Source: Calliopum simillimum
Taxonomy: Eukaryota > Arthropoda > Insecta > Diptera > Lauxaniidae
Direction of reading: 5' to 3'
Assembly: GCA_951812925.1 (NCBI GenBank)
Contig: OX638370.1
Coordinates: forward strand, 112,606,897 to 112,670,896
Length of the DNA: 64,000 nucleotides
Below the pieces are notes generated by a model. That model had not been told where the DNA came from. It saw only the letters and a program-made list of their open reading frames with translations, and ran no database searches. Below, piece after piece: positions 42,405 through 54,913 of the stretch (within the stretch, counting starts at the first letter, position 1; each line of letters opens with the position of its first letter). The translations under genes were made by a program, and so were the position numbers.

Positions 42405-44150
42405 GTATGTTTGTTTTTTTGTTTTTTTGTTTTTTTGTTTGTTTCTTTGTACTTATTTCTGTGCCAATATTTTTTCTCGAAAACGGCTACAGCGATTTTA
42501 ATGAAACTAAGAGTAGTGTTAGATATTAGCTTACAATGAAGAATGAGCTAGGTTTGAACTTTGTAAATGCTCACCAGAGGGCGTGGCACAGCCTTAAATT
42601 TTAAATTTGGTTTAGTAATAACTCGCAAATTATACAAGGTATTTGGATGAAATTTGATGAGCGGGTACGGGTTAATAATACCTCGTAACGGACAAAAAGT
42701 GAACGGGATCGAAGAAGTGCCACGCCCACTTTTCAGCCCTTGAAAATTTTGATTCAATATTACTCGAAAACGACTCCAACAATTTTGATGAAAAATAAGG
42801 AGATGTTACCTCTGCAAACAAGGATTAATATGTAATATGCCGTTATATTGGGAAAACTCGTTGAAGGGCGTGGCACCGCCCACAAAAATATAAAACGGTA
42901 TAAAAAGAAAACTAATAAAGCAAACATTCTGAAATGAACTGTGAGGTGCGTAATTGCAAAAAAGCATCTCTGTTCTGAAAGTGGGCGAAATATTTCCATT
43001 GCGCGTGGAACCTCCCATACTAGCCAAATACGTTAAATGCTATTTTTCGCAAATGTTACAAGATATTTTAATGAAATTTGGTATGTAGGTACTGCTTATT
43101 AATGCTTTATAATAACCGAAAAGTGGGCGGTATCGAAGAAGTACCACGCCCCCTTTTTAGCCGTTGAAAATTTTGATTTAATATTACTCGAAAACGACTC
43201 CAACAATTTTAATGAAAATTTAAGAGATTGTACCCTTGAAAACAAGTGTTAATATGTGATATGCTGTAATATTGGAAAAACTCGATGAAGGGCGTGGCAC
43301 CGCCCACAGAAATATAATACGCTTTAAAAAGAAAACTACTAAAGCAATCTTTCTGAATTTAACGTAAGGTAGTCTACTTGCTATTAGGCACCATTACGAA
43401 CTGAAAGTAGAGAAAATATCGCCTATGGGAGTGGAATCTCCCATACAAGTAAAACACGTTAAATGTTATCTCACGCAAATGGTACAACATATTTTGATGG
43501 AATTTGGTACACAGCTTTTGCTGGCAAATGCCTTTTATATAAACAAAAGTGGGTGATACCAAGAAAGTGGCAGGCCCACTTTTTAACCATTCAAAATTTT
43601 GATTCGATATTACTCGAAAACGACTTCAATAATTTTAATGAAAATTATCTCTTAAAAACAAGGAATAATATGCGATATGCCGTTTTATTGGAAAAACCCA
43701 CTGAAAGTCGTGGCACCGCCTACAAAAATATAATACGCTACAAAAAAAAAATACTAAAGCAATCTTCGTAAATTTAACTGTAGGGAGTCTCCTTTTTATT
43801 AGGCACCTACGACCTGAAAATGGGCAATATATCACCTCCCATACAAGTAAAACAAATAAAATGCTATTTCTCGCAAATGCTACAACGTATTTTGATGAAA
43901 TTTGGTATGCGGATCTGGATCATGAGTATCTTAAGCATAACGAAAAGTGGGATTCGTTCAACAATTGCCACGACCACTTTTTGCCAAAATAAAAATTTTA
44001 GTTATCCGTCTTCATCAGCAGAACTGTCACTATACCTGCAGGGTTTTGAAATATCTTTGCTTGAAGTTGAAGAAAACGATGTGTTCAGTCTTAACTGCGT
44101 GTATACAAGAAAAGGTGAAATCCTTTTTTATTAATGGCGTTGAATAGCCA
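42405..44150. repeat. Satellite of about 420 bp, about four units
   Basis: GGGCGTGGCACCGCCCAC-type blocks recur at 42863, 43287 and 43703 (spacings 424 and 416), each within a matching context (ATTACTCGAAAACGAC, GTGCCACGCCC, TTGATGAAATTTGG). The first unit is partial and the last is diverged. Open frames inside (such as 43463-43771) are by-products. Confidence 0.9.
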
Positions 44151-46600
44151 CACTCTTCCTTATCAAAACTTTTCCAATAGGTCTTTTACTTTCCGGGGTA
44201 AGATCTTTTGAAGATATGATATTTCAGCCCCCATACAATAGACGAAATATTTTGGATGCCTGCCATATCCCATTTATTTAATTTTTTGATATTTTTCTAT
44301 ACCATTCCACACTTTCCAAATATTTTCTTATTATTATTCTCATCGGTTAATTTATCATTTTGAAAGCATGAACATTGGAGGTGAAAAGGTACGAATTCCA
44401 TCACAAAAAGTAGCTATGAATAATATCATCAACTAAAATAATAAGATTAGATTGTTGACCGAGCAGGGATCGGTCTCCAGGTACTAATTTTTTTAAGCTG
44501 CACCCGATGCTGTTTCAAAGGTGGTTAATAAGCAAATGAAAAAATGAAAGAGAAGAACAAAAGAATTTGACAGCAATGAGCAGTGTGGGACGTTGTTTAA
44601 TTTTGCAATGGAAGTGCGTTGCCAACAACGGGGAGTTTATCCCTACATTTAGGGATTATGCGTGTTCGCATAAACAATCACTACTTGCCGAATAATCATT
44701 AATCGAAAAAAGGAACATAGTCCATACAAATATACGTGTAATTTAGCAATTTATTGAGTTTTAATATCTTTACTTCAATGAATAATAACTTAAAAATTAA
44801 GGATAAAGATAGAATTGTAAATTGTTATAGACAAAGTTTAATAAGGAAGGTCAAAAATGCACTCCAATCAATACTTTGCTCGCAAACAATGATTTTGATT
44901 ACACTTTGCCCACTTTATCAGATACCAAAAACTAAAATTTTATTTGTTGCTAATTAGTTTTTGCCACGAAAATAAGCCAAACTACCTATGGTATATTGAC
45001 GAAAACTTTTACCATCATAACTGAAAATTACAGTATCGAATAGAAAAAAGTTTTATGAAAACTCAAATTAGGTCTCAGAAATTAAAATTTTGAGTTTTAG
45101 CGGTTTTTTTTTGTCAGATCTAAATTCATTTCAAAGAAGCACGCACTTCATATGCTACATGTTCCATTTTCCCCTAGGGATACTTAAGTGCTTTAAGATA
45201 TGAAATTAGCATTTATGACTTTTTTAAATTTTATATTTTAAATTAAAATTGCACTCTTAAAAACTTTTCCGATTTTCTTAATTTAAATAACATAATACAA
45301 CGTGATATAATTATATATTTTTGCATTTAACAATTTATATATTTGCTACAATGCACAACAATAGCACATAAAATACATTTTATATCAAAAAAAAAAGAAA
45401 AAAAATATTCAGAAAAATTATGCGCCATTGTTCACTTCCTTTTCCGCTTTTGAACGACATCATTATGGGTCAACTTTTTTACCGTCATAATTTGTGTTGT
45501 GCCAATTGAATGTTGGTGGTGTTTCAATAAAAAAAACATAAAATCATAAAAAAGTAACATACAAAATTTTCACTTAATTTTCCTGTTTTACACAACTTTA
45601 TCTGCTGTTTTACTTCAAGTTCAGCTCTCGCCATCTTTCCGTTCCACCTGACTGGGTACATTCTGGGGCATAAGTTTTCAACTTTATGCTTCCGCAGCGC
45701 ATATTACTTATATGAAATTATTGCAAAAAAATTATTAAATTATTTTCATTTTCATTTTTTATTTTGATACTATATTGTTTCTTGGTTTTTTATCCCTTAT
45801 TCTTCTACTTTTTTCAATCAGAAGGACTTCTCGACAGCAGCATCAGGTATGCAACATTATTGTATTGCAATGTTGCGGTTTTTTTTTTTTTTTTTGTGGT
45901 GTATTGCAATTTGGTTTTTTCTGCCTTCGCACTCTGGAACAAATCAAGTGGGCGTTTCGGGTGGTGCAATGGAATTTGCATTAAGTTAAACTGCTGATAC
46001 TGAACACAATAGTAGTCATCCTAGTTGGTTGCGGGAATTTTGCCAGAGAATGTTTATTGTAACAAAAAATTGTTAACATACTCCGACGAGGCAAACAACA
46101 TTCTTTGTGGTAAAGCCAGTATGGAATTTGTTATTTTTTCATATCTTTTAGCAATTTAAGAATGCTTTGTCTATGTAATTTTTTTTTTTGGGAAATTTTT
46201 GTTGACCCAAAATATTTTTATAATCAATAAATTTGCAACATTTAAATAACTCGAGAAAGAAATTGAAAAATCGGGAAAGCCGCGTCATTGTAATGAATCG
46301 CATTTTTTAGATTTATAAAGAACTCCGTTTTTTCCGCTTCAATAACTAGGATATACTCAGCTTTTCCACGATTCAACGTCCGTTTGAAGATAGAAGAAAT
46401 TGAGTTTTAAGTTCAACAACTCAGTTCATTCGATACTTCTTAACAAATTGTCTTATAAACTTTATAAATATTCAGGCATACTTTTCCGGCAGAGTGATAG
46501 ACAAAAATGCCTGATTTCTCATAGTTAGTGATGGGCAAAATTTGTCTTGGTCTTGGTAATTTTTTGGTACCAATGATTATCATCAAGACCAAGACAGATC
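44151..46600. other. Non-coding stretch
   Basis: AT-rich, poly-T near 45878-45895. No element ends or splice-bounded coding frame recognised. Confidence 0.45.
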
Positions 46601-47480
46601 TTTAGTCTTGGAAACTTATAGTGAACTAGCTTTTCCCGATGTGCGTTGCTGCACCTTCTCTTGTGTAAAGGGCGAGGCATCTCTAATTAAATTGTACCAA
46701 AGAATTCTAATAATCTCATCTAAGTATGTGGGTTTCAGAGAGTAGGTGTTTCAGAGATATGAAATTTTTTTAAGGGCGTGGTACCGCCCATTTTTCCCTT
46801 GGACATTATTTGTGGCGAAACTCTTAATACATATAACAAATGTCATCCATGTCCGTTAAATATTTTCAGCGATATGATACGATTTTTTTGGAAACATGAA
46901 AAAAAAACGCATTATCCAAGAGGGGACCCTTAAGTGAAAAAAATTTTTTTCATTTAAAATGTCGTAGAAAGTCATGAAACGCTCAGAAAACACGAACATT
47001 TTTTTTGAATTTTTGGTTCCGGCATCCTAGGAGGACTTCTTCGGTGGAAAATTTTTTTTTTCAACTAAATGTCATAAAAAGTCATGAAACGCGTAGAAAA
47101 AAAGAAACAATTTTTTTTTTTTTAATTTTTGGTTCCGACATCCTAGGGTGAAAAATTTTTTTTTCCACTAAAATGTTAAAAAGAGTCATGAAACGCGTAG
47201 AAAACACAAAAAAAAAAAATGTTTTGCCTCCGCCATCCTAGGGGGGACCCTTGGGTGCAAAAAAAAAAACCTGAAAAAACTAATGATGCAGAAACACGCG
47301 CCGGTGTGTCACACCTTTTCAAGCTTAAAATCAGATCTCAATTCGAAATTTGGTATCTAAAATCCAAAATGCTTTCGAAAAATTAGACCAAGACCGAGAA
47401 CAAAACTTAATGCCCAAGACCAAGACTCATTATCAAAACCAAAGCCCAATGTCGAAAAATAAGACCAAGACTGTTATGGT
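46601..47480. repeat. Interspersed repeat inserted in a CAAGAC-rich segment
   Basis: Positions 46625-47310 are a copy of the repeat at 19981-20580 (CCCGATGTGCGTTGCTGCACC, TCATGAAACGC). It is flanked on both sides by sequence rich in TCTTGG/CCAAGAC words (46535-46615 and 47385-47475), suggesting that it split an older element. Confidence 0.6.
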
Positions 47481-47499
47481 CTTTTTAATGTTCTTAGTT

Positions 47500-48370
47500 C
47501 ACTCTTCACTACTCGTTGTCTGGGGCAATCTGCGACAAGAGGAGCAAGGATGTAGTAATGATAAGCGTTCGACGGAAAGCTTTGATTTTAATAGAGGCAA
47601 GGGGAATCTGTGACAGAAAGAAACAAAGATGTAAAAAGGTTAAGCGATAGAAGAATGGTTTGAACCTTAACCAGAAGACAAGCGAGTTGGTACAGAGGAT
47701 CATTAGACAATCGACAAAAAGGTCTGATTTTTAATAGAGGCAAGGGACAGGAAAAAATTAGGATAATTGAAAAGTTAAATTATCGAAGAATTGTCTGTAC
47801 CCTAAAGAGAACAGGCGATTTGAGACAGAGAGATATTCGGTAATCAAGGAGAGGTTTGGTTTCTAACAGAAGCAGAGAGGAGAGAACTATAATGTAGAAA
47901 AGTTAAACGACTGACGAATAGAATAAAACTTAACGAGAAGACAGGTGAGTTGGGTCAGAGGAATATTAAATAATTGACGAAAATTTTTGATTTCTAATAG
48001 AAGCCAGGGTGATCGGAAACAGAAAGAAACTAAGTTGTGGAAAAGCTTAACAAATGATCTGAACATTGAGAGAGAAGAATATTAGATAATCGACAAAAAG
48101 TCCTGATTTCTAATAGAGGCAAATGCAATCTGGGACAAAAAGTCCCAAAAAAAAAAATCAAGCGATAGAAGAATGGTCTAAACTTTAACAAGTGTATTAC
48201 TTCCAATAGAGGCAAAAGCGATCTGGTGCAGTTGGAAAGAAGGACGGGGAAGCTTTAAGCGATTTACAAATAATCTAAGCCTTAACGAGAGGACAGGCAA
48301 GTTAGGACAGAGGAATATTAAATAATCATTGTGAGGTCAGATTTCTAATAGTGGCAAGGGCAGTCTATGG
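47500..48370. repeat. Degenerate tandem repeat, roughly 90-150 bp units
   Basis: TAATAGAGGCAAGGG-type blocks recur near 47590, 47731, 47863, 47995, 48112, 48200 and 48348, each followed by related words (AGACAGGTGAGTTGG, AGAGGAATATTAA). About seven diverged units. Confidence 0.75.
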
Positions 48371-49860
48371 CAAATATTATCGATTAAAGAACAATGCCAA
48401 AAAGTTTCAATACGATCGGTGATGCATGATTTGAAAGTAGGTTCGTTCTTACGCAGAACCTTTGATATTTGTATATTTTTCTTGGTAATTTCTTTATATT
48501 TTAACAGAATGCTCTGTCAAACTTTAAGCATTCAATATTTAAACATTTGCTTTTTGCATTGTGTCACCCTTCCCACTCATAGACATTCTGTAGAGTGTAT
48601 TTTACCTCTTAAATAATTTCTCAACTTAAATTTTTAGCGATTTTATACACAAAATCAATTTTTGTTAAAACTTTATTCGGCTGTTTACAAATTTTCCCAT
48701 TTGACGTGCGCATAAAAATGTGAAAAATTTATTCTTTTCTGTATCGCCTCCGCCATTGTTATTCTATTTCTGTTTTGGGGATGAAATTTTATTTTTGCAT
48801 ATTTTGAAATATTTTTGCTTTTATTGAATTTCACAAATTGTGGCAATTCATTTTGCGATGAAAAAAAAAAGGCATCAGCTGCGTTCATAAATTGCCAGTA
48901 ATTCAATTTTGATGCCGGTCAGTTAAATTTTTTTTTTTTTCGTCAGCCCTTCAATTTATTTTGGCGTGAAAAGAATGGAATGTAGCATGCCTTAATAACT
49001 GAAAAGTATGAATAAAACTAATAATTTAAAAAGTTATAAGAAATATTCTTTTGATATATGAATAAGTAAAGGTATAATGTGGAATTCTGAAAAAAATTAC
49101 TGTATGATGTTTTCGAGAGAAAATCTCTGCAACCAACATCAGCTTGAAACTTTTTAGCTGGAACAATCTCACCACAAAACCCCTCCACAACCGATAAATT
49201 CAATTTTATTTGCACATTTTCTGACATTTAATCGGTTGAATCATAAAAGTCCAATGTGAAAGTTAAAAGAAAATAAACTATATACGTTCAATTTAGCTGG
49301 AATGAACAGAAATGAAATGGTTGTGGCATAAACCACCACGAAAGCACCTCAGTATTTCCGCTTTTTTCTCATTTCACATTTTCAGTTGCAGAGTTTTATT
49401 TGTTTGCTTGATTTGACATTTCAATAAAATCCGCTGAAATGTAAGTAAACAACAAAAGGAAAACACAGCCAACCTTCCCGCGTTGGGCGTCCAGCGTTGT
49501 ATATCCAAATGTGAAATCAACAACATCTGATTGATTTCAATCTGAATGTCCACCACGTTCACGTATGGTTTGTACGATAGAGCACTAAAAAAGCAAAAGG
49601 TAGGTACCTTAAAAACTGTAATATAAGCAATGCAAATAAATAGGGTTGCCAACAGTGAAATTTTAAATTTAGGTTAAAAATTTCTTCTTTTTCTTTTTGA
49701 TTTTCTTTTTTGAACTCAGTCGAATAAAAATGATAAAAAGCCAATTAAAGAAAATTTTCCAAAATAAAAAAAAAAAATTTTTGATTTTTATTTTGATTTA
49801 AATTTATTCGCTCAGATCTTTGTCAATTTCGATCATAGGCTTTTTTTTGACAATGAAGAT
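48371..49860. other. Non-coding stretch
   Basis: AT-rich. A donor-like GTAAGT at 49441 has no open frame before it. Nothing recognised. Confidence 0.45.
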
Positions 49861-50334
49861 ATGACGCTGCACAAAAAGAGTGACCTAATCGTCATGGACA
49901 AAATATCATAGTGCAACAATGAGATAGGGCCAATTTAATCGGTTTTAGCTGACGAAGATATGTGGGTGAATGTCACGAAAAGTCGAAAAAATACCTATCC
50001 CATGGGTGTATTGCGCGATTGAAGCAAAATTTTGACCATCTCACCATGACATTATTTCAAAATTAATATTTTTGGTAATGTATGTACATACATTGCGGAT
50101 TCAAAAAGATGTCCTGATAAAGTTTAATCGCATGAAAACTACCGAAAATGTCCCCATCGTAATGGCCCTTTTACCAATCAAGCATTTTCCATGCTTGACT
50201 TAGCCAAATACAATATTCCACTGATGTTCTGCGTGTGGACATATTTAAGTTCCATAAGAAAAGATGATTTTTTCGTAGATCAAGCATAATTCTTACCCTC
50301 CAATGTTCGGTGGTGACATTATCACTATTGTCCC

Positions 50335-50727
50335 ATGCATTTTTCATATCCCTTGGGTAATTCCAAATTACCACGGTTATTTTGCAGCGTTAGACTTGGA
50401 GGGCTTCCAGCTCAACAGAGGAATTCTCTTCAAATGTGGTCGAAACAAAATGACAAAAGTACGGGAAAAGATCGATGTCTCCTCCGTCATGGTCAAAATA
50501 TTGATGAGCAGTGGAATATTTTTGGTGCATCATCATTGTGGAATGAAGAGTCTGTCAAACTTAGTCGATTATGCCCAGTAGCAAGAGTGGTCCCCTCCGT
50601 CATGATTTTGCGTTATTTTTATTTCAAGTGTTGGAAATTACGAAATAGTATGCAACTACTATCGCAGAAATACTTTATCAATAATATCATGTTTTTAACA
50701 AAACCCAACCTGGCCGTTCCAATATGA
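50335..50727 (+). other. Unexplained 130-codon open frame
   Basis: ATG at 50335 to TGA at 50727, with the upstream stop eight codons earlier. The composition is varied (for example RLGGLPAQQRNSLQMWSK) and the length is unusual for this AT-rich DNA outside satellites. On the opposite strand a frame of about 70 codons (50171-50390) is also protein-like. The region 49890-50610 repeats a word CGTCATGG(A/T)CAAAATAT, so it may be a decayed repeat. No family is recognised. Confidence 0.2.
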
Positions 50728-50789
50728 CGGTCAAAAATTCAATATGTGGGACTTTATTTAAAAATAAACTAATGTGAATCGAATTTCGC

Positions 50790-51035
50790 AAATGGGAGTT
50801 TTTTGAGTAGCTCATAACGAACCCGGGATTGGATTTACAAAATTAAAAACGGCAGATCCAAAATGGCGTACAAAATTTTCAAAAATCAACCGATTTTTTA
50901 CTATTTGGTATATGGGGGTTTTCGAGGTCGCTAATTACGAACCTGAGGTTGGATTTACAAAATTCAAGATGAAGAATACAAAATGGCAGACAAAATTTTC
51001 AAAAATCAACCGTCAGTCATCTTGGGTCCGCCATC
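50790..51035. repeat. 120-bp tandem duplication
   Basis: Two units about 120 bp apart share GGATTTACAAAATT, ACAAAATTTTCAAAAATCAAC and a CGAAC(C)C block. They are diverged. Confidence 0.7.
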
Positions 51036-52640
51036 TTGAATTTTCTGAATCCGACGCCCATGCACGAAATTTGGTTTATTGGACTATTTCAACAACTTTT
51101 CAAATTCAAATTTTCATATCCTGAAATTACGGTATTTCGTGACATTCTTCAATATATAAATATTTTTTCCTTCCGAAGAAAACTAAAAATTTTTGAAAAT
51201 AACTATCTATAAAATTTGAAAGTTTTTTTAATTTTGAGCGAAAAAATTTAAATTAAAATAAAACTCAAAAGTACCTAATTACTTTTAATTTTTATAGAAA
51301 CCATATAACAATTATTTTGCTTGATCGAAAAGAATATGCGATTTCTACTTGTTTCATTTTTCTTAACCAAATGCCTAACTGGCAACCCTAGAGCACTTTT
51401 GGTCACATGTACCCTTTACCACATGTCTTGTCATCAACGCCTTTATTGCATTTGCCCATTTTTCCCTAGCGCAAAATACAAACAAAGTGATTTAAGAATG
51501 ACGACAAAAAGGCTGAATCGCTACTGATGTCTGTTGGAGCAGTTAATACAAATATGGCGCAAGTTACACAAAGACACACAAACATAACACACACAAACAC
51601 AAATAAACTTCCCCGTGGGAACATACAAAAAAAAAAAAAAAAAAAAAAACGAAACCGAGCGAAATGAAACCAAAAACTTATGACGAAAGTAATAAAATCT
51701 GAAAGAAAGAAGGAAAAGTATGAGTGAATTTGACATGAAAGATATGTGTGTTTGTATGTGTGGAAGAATGAAAGGAGTCAGTTCTATGTATGAGTCAAGC
51801 AATTGTGTGCTGCTCTGGAGCAGACAACCAGCAGCAGCAGCAAACAGTAGAAGTCACAGTGGAAGTTACAGCTCTACATTAATTTATTACATTGTTGCTG
51901 AACTGCTGCTCCTTTCACTTTGTCCTTTCCCATTTGAATCTATAAAGTTTCATAGCTGCATTGTCCTTTATTTTTCTATTTAATCTTGTTGTTATTGTTT
52001 CGTAAAACTTAGACACTATGTGTGTGTGTGTGTGTGCACTTTAATTTACGACTTTTAATCTGCAGTAAAACAATAAAAAAACATAAAGCTACGAAGCAGT
52101 CGAAGTAGAAGTTGGTCAAATGAAGGTAATTTCAATTTTACAAATTTCAGTGCAATTCTGTGGACTTTGACGATATGCAATTTCTTTTTTGTTACTCATG
52201 CGGAATACGTAGTTTTGTAGTTACGACATACGTTTATTTGTCTATTGTGCAGAATCTGTGTAGAGTAATTAAATCAAATATTCCTAGAGCAGCAATCAGA
52301 GTCTTTATTGCTCAATGACTTTGACGACGGAGTATTGCAGAAAAGTACCATATAAAGCAATGAGTCATAAGTGCTGGAAATACAAAAGCAATGACATTGG
52401 ATATCAAATTGACGCATTTGAGGGGGCACTAAAAATAATCTGATATGAGAAATTTTGAAAAGAAAATTGGTTTAACAAATCACAAAAGTGAAATTATGAG
52501 GCATTAACAGTCATATAATTACTTGACTCCAATTGACGGAGTTATGAGTTGAAATTATTCCTTCTTATCAAGGATGAGCTTCACTAAATTGAATTTTTAG
52601 TATGTACATTTACTGCAGAGAAAATTCTGATAGAAATAAT
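51036..52640. other. Non-coding stretch with microsatellites
   Basis: Long A run (51631-51650), CAG run (51832-51842) and (GT)n (52019-52036). No gene seen. Confidence 0.5.
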
Positions 52641-52714
52641 TTTTGAAAAATGCTGCGGGAAAATACCTCGACAGTACTTGCTTACTGCATACTTGTTTGT
52701 TTGATTTTCTTCAG

Positions 52715-52930
52715 GGGGTTGGAATAACCCTCCAGAAGATAGAGTCAGTTAGCAGTCTCTCTTGTTTTGTAGTTGGTAAGGTTATGGAGAAGATTGCCTC
52801 TTCCACAACTCAGAAGGGAGACAATGAATTGGTTTGGTCTAACCTTTCTAACCTTGTGTTGTGCACGGCCGGTTATAAGGGGTGTCAAAGTTGTGGACCG
52901 AGTGGTCGCAATGGAGGTGAAAGATGGTGA
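52715..52930 (+). CDS. Candidate exon at the edge of a GC island
   Basis: A strong acceptor (TTTGATTTTCTTCAG, AG at 52713-52714) opens a frame reading GVGITLQKIESVSSL and onward. A donor-like G/GTAAGG lies at 52776, giving a 61-bp exon; without splicing the frame continues to TGA at 52930. The protein is not recognised. The frame could equally belong to an unclassified repeat, since the downstream DNA is rich in hairpins. Confidence 0.25.
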   Translation, partial: GVGITLQKIESVSSLSCFVVGKVMEKIASSTTQKGDNELVWSNLSNLVLCTAGYKGCQSCGPSGRNGGERW

Positions 52931-53290
52931 TGCATGGGGTGGTGAAGGATCTAGGTCCTCCCCACCCAGGTTGTCGAAAGTTGGTGAAGCATGGGTAATG
53001 GTGGGCCGGCACCGATCTACCATCACCCATTTATTTGGAGGGGGTGGGAGATCTTATCAGACTATCCTGATCAACCGCCGCCAGAAGCGTTGGCTTAAAC
53101 GTTAACAGAGGAGTGATGGAATGAAATAAGAAAGGCTGTTGGCTAGGCATTATCCATGTCTGGCCTCTAGCAGCCTGCTGCCTCTCAGCGGCAACCCCTG
53201 GTAATGGTGGTTGGCGGTGACACTGTTGACCGCAGTGTCGCTGTCGGCTACCACCCAAAGCAGGAAAGCAGAAAGGCATGACTTTTTGAG
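52860..53290. other. GC-rich, hairpin-dense island
   Basis: Clearly richer in G and C than the window. Inverted pairs: 52991-53030 (ATGGGTAATGGT against ACCATCACCCAT), 53206-53255 (GGTGGTTGGCGGTGACACTG against CAGTGTCG...GGCTACCACC) and a weaker one near 52935-52968. It could be a structured RNA or the untranslated part of a retroelement. No known RNA family is recognised. Confidence 0.45.
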
Positions 53291-53339
53291 AGATGAGGGT
53301 TTTTCCCTTTTATCCCAATTGTCACGTCACGCATATGGC

Positions 53340-53740
53340 AAAATGGTAAAAAGCAATCGAAGATACGATTTCCACGATCCATAGTAAGTCAAGTCGTACA
53401 TGGTAAAGTGGCCATATCAACCTTGGGTCCTCTGCCAAGAAAGTTTTGAGCTTTCTTGAACGGTGGGATGCACCAAGAAACGTGTTCCCACAATCCATGA
53501 TAAATCGACATGGGTGATTAGTCCCAGGCTGATCAGAGTCGTACTGACCAGAAATTATTCTGGTACCACGGGAGTCAGTAGCCCTTTGGAGCATCCTGTT
53601 TGCTTGATATTTCAACTGACTATTGGTATGGCCCTTTCGGGGAGTTTCGTGGAAGAGTTTGAAAACTCGGTCTGGAGTTGCATTCTTAACCGGGTGCGAT
53701 GTCCCAAAGAATGACAGAGGTTTTAGATAGTCCTCATTTT
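53340..53740. other. Unclassified segment with an internal repeat
   Basis: A phrase like CGATTTCCACGATCCATAGTAA (53366) recurs in altered form at about 53480 (CCCACAATCCATGATAAATC). No coding or element ends recognised. Confidence 0.35.
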
Positions 53741-53849
53741 CCTACCATTGAAAGGAATTGCATCTGATCACATGATTATAAAAATGTGAAAAACACTGTG
53801 GGATTAACCCATCATGGCAGGTGCTCACGTTAATTACTGGAGACTTCTG

Positions 53850-54090
53850 TAGTGTTCTACTCCCACGTTTTACACTGACCTGTATTTGTTTGTTTTAAGT
53901 ACAGTACACTGAAGTATTTGTTAGAATCAGGTTGTTTTTTTAACACTGATAGTTTAACACAAGACCGCGTACTTCAGGGTCAGAATAAAATCAGTGTATA
54001 AAGAAGATTTGTATCTTGAATTTTTCAGTTTATTGCAAATTGTGCGAGTAAAAAAAAGAACGCTATATTTCAAATGTCTTGTGCAGGACC
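53850..54090 (+). repeat. Small dispersed repeat, copy 1
   Basis: Shares TGAAGTATTTGTTAGAATCAG and TACTTCAG...AAAATAA with 61384-61602, in the same orientation. It contains inverted ACACTGAAGTA / TACTTCAGTGT words. Confidence 0.65.
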
Positions 54091-54143
54091 CTTATAAACA
54101 CCCAATACGTCATTGGAACCACTTTGTTGCATATTTTTGAAGT

Positions 54144-54766
54144 ATGCTTTCTATTTGTTTCCGCAAAAGTGCTACTGACTCAAAGAATCTTGCTAGTCAC
54201 TTGGAGTACGGCCAAATAGTCACTCGAATTGACACCGAACCTTATATTTGGAAGCAAATTTTGGTGAGCGATGAGGACCACTTCATACTCTGTGGTGTCA
54301 TTAGCAAGCAAAATTGCCGCATTAAGGGAATGGAAAATCCACATGAAATACTATTGTCGACGTTTTTTCTTCAGAGAAGACGAAATAGTCGATGGAAATC
54401 GTTATCTATGGATATTGGCTCATTTTGTTCTGCCCGAAAATCTGTGATTGGCTATTGGTTCTTTACAAGATAGTCCACCATGCCACACTGCAAATCAAAC
54501 AATGCAGTTTCTGCAACGAAAACTCAATGGGCGTGTGATGTTGAAAAAAGACGACATTGACCAGAACTGACTCTTCTATACTTCTTTTTGTGGGGTTATT
54601 TCAAAAGAAAAATGTACGCCATCAAGCTTCAGATTATTGACGAGCTTAAGGCAAACATTCGTGCAGAAATCATGGCTCTTCCACCCGAAATGCTCAAAAG
54701 CAAGAGTGCACATTTTGCCGTGGGTAATAGAGTTGCCCATTTGATTAATGTTGTGTTCAGAAAGTA
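54144..54766 (+). pseudogene. Decayed Tc1/mariner-superfamily transposase
   Basis: One frame reads SDEDHFILCGVISKQNCRI...ENPHE, which matches the pattern around the second catalytic Asp of a mariner-like group common in insects (F-H-L-x-G-x-V-N-K-Q-N-C-R). It stops at 54471. A later frame (about 54565-54766) reads LTLLYFFLWGYFKRKMYA and continues ALPPEMLKSK to a stop, the usual C-terminal layout. In the L-T-P-L-D-F-F-L-W-G motif the Asp is Tyr here, so the third catalytic residue is lost. Frameshifts and a stop near 54570 separate the parts, and the N-terminal DNA-binding region is missing. The element is dead. Confidence 0.75.
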
Positions 54767-54805
54767 GTTCAAATCAATTGAAAAAGACCAAATTAAATAA
54801 AAATA

Positions 54806-54913
54806 TAAGAGAATATTGAATATCTTACAAGAAAAATAATAGATTTCCATATACTATTATTTTTCTTTTCCATATACTATTATTTTTCTTGTGAGGTTTT
54901 TAATATTCTCTTA
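54806..54913. repeat. 108-bp inverted repeat after the transposase relic
   Basis: TAAGAGAATATT...CAAGAAAAATAATAG is mirrored by CTATTATTTTTCTTG...AATATTCTCTTA. It lies 40 bp past the transposase stop and may be a terminal repeat of the relic or a separate small insertion. Confidence 0.7.

Noticed and set aside
43463..43771. 102-codon frame
   Set aside because: Lies inside the satellite of about 420 bp and is broken in neighbouring units.
49360..49446. Exon between CACATTTTCAG and GTAAGT
   Set aside because: All three frames between the splice-like sites contain stops.
52991..53030. HDV-like self-cleaving ribozyme (GGCCGGCAC word)
   Set aside because: No downstream partner for the required P1 helix; only a simple hairpin is supported.
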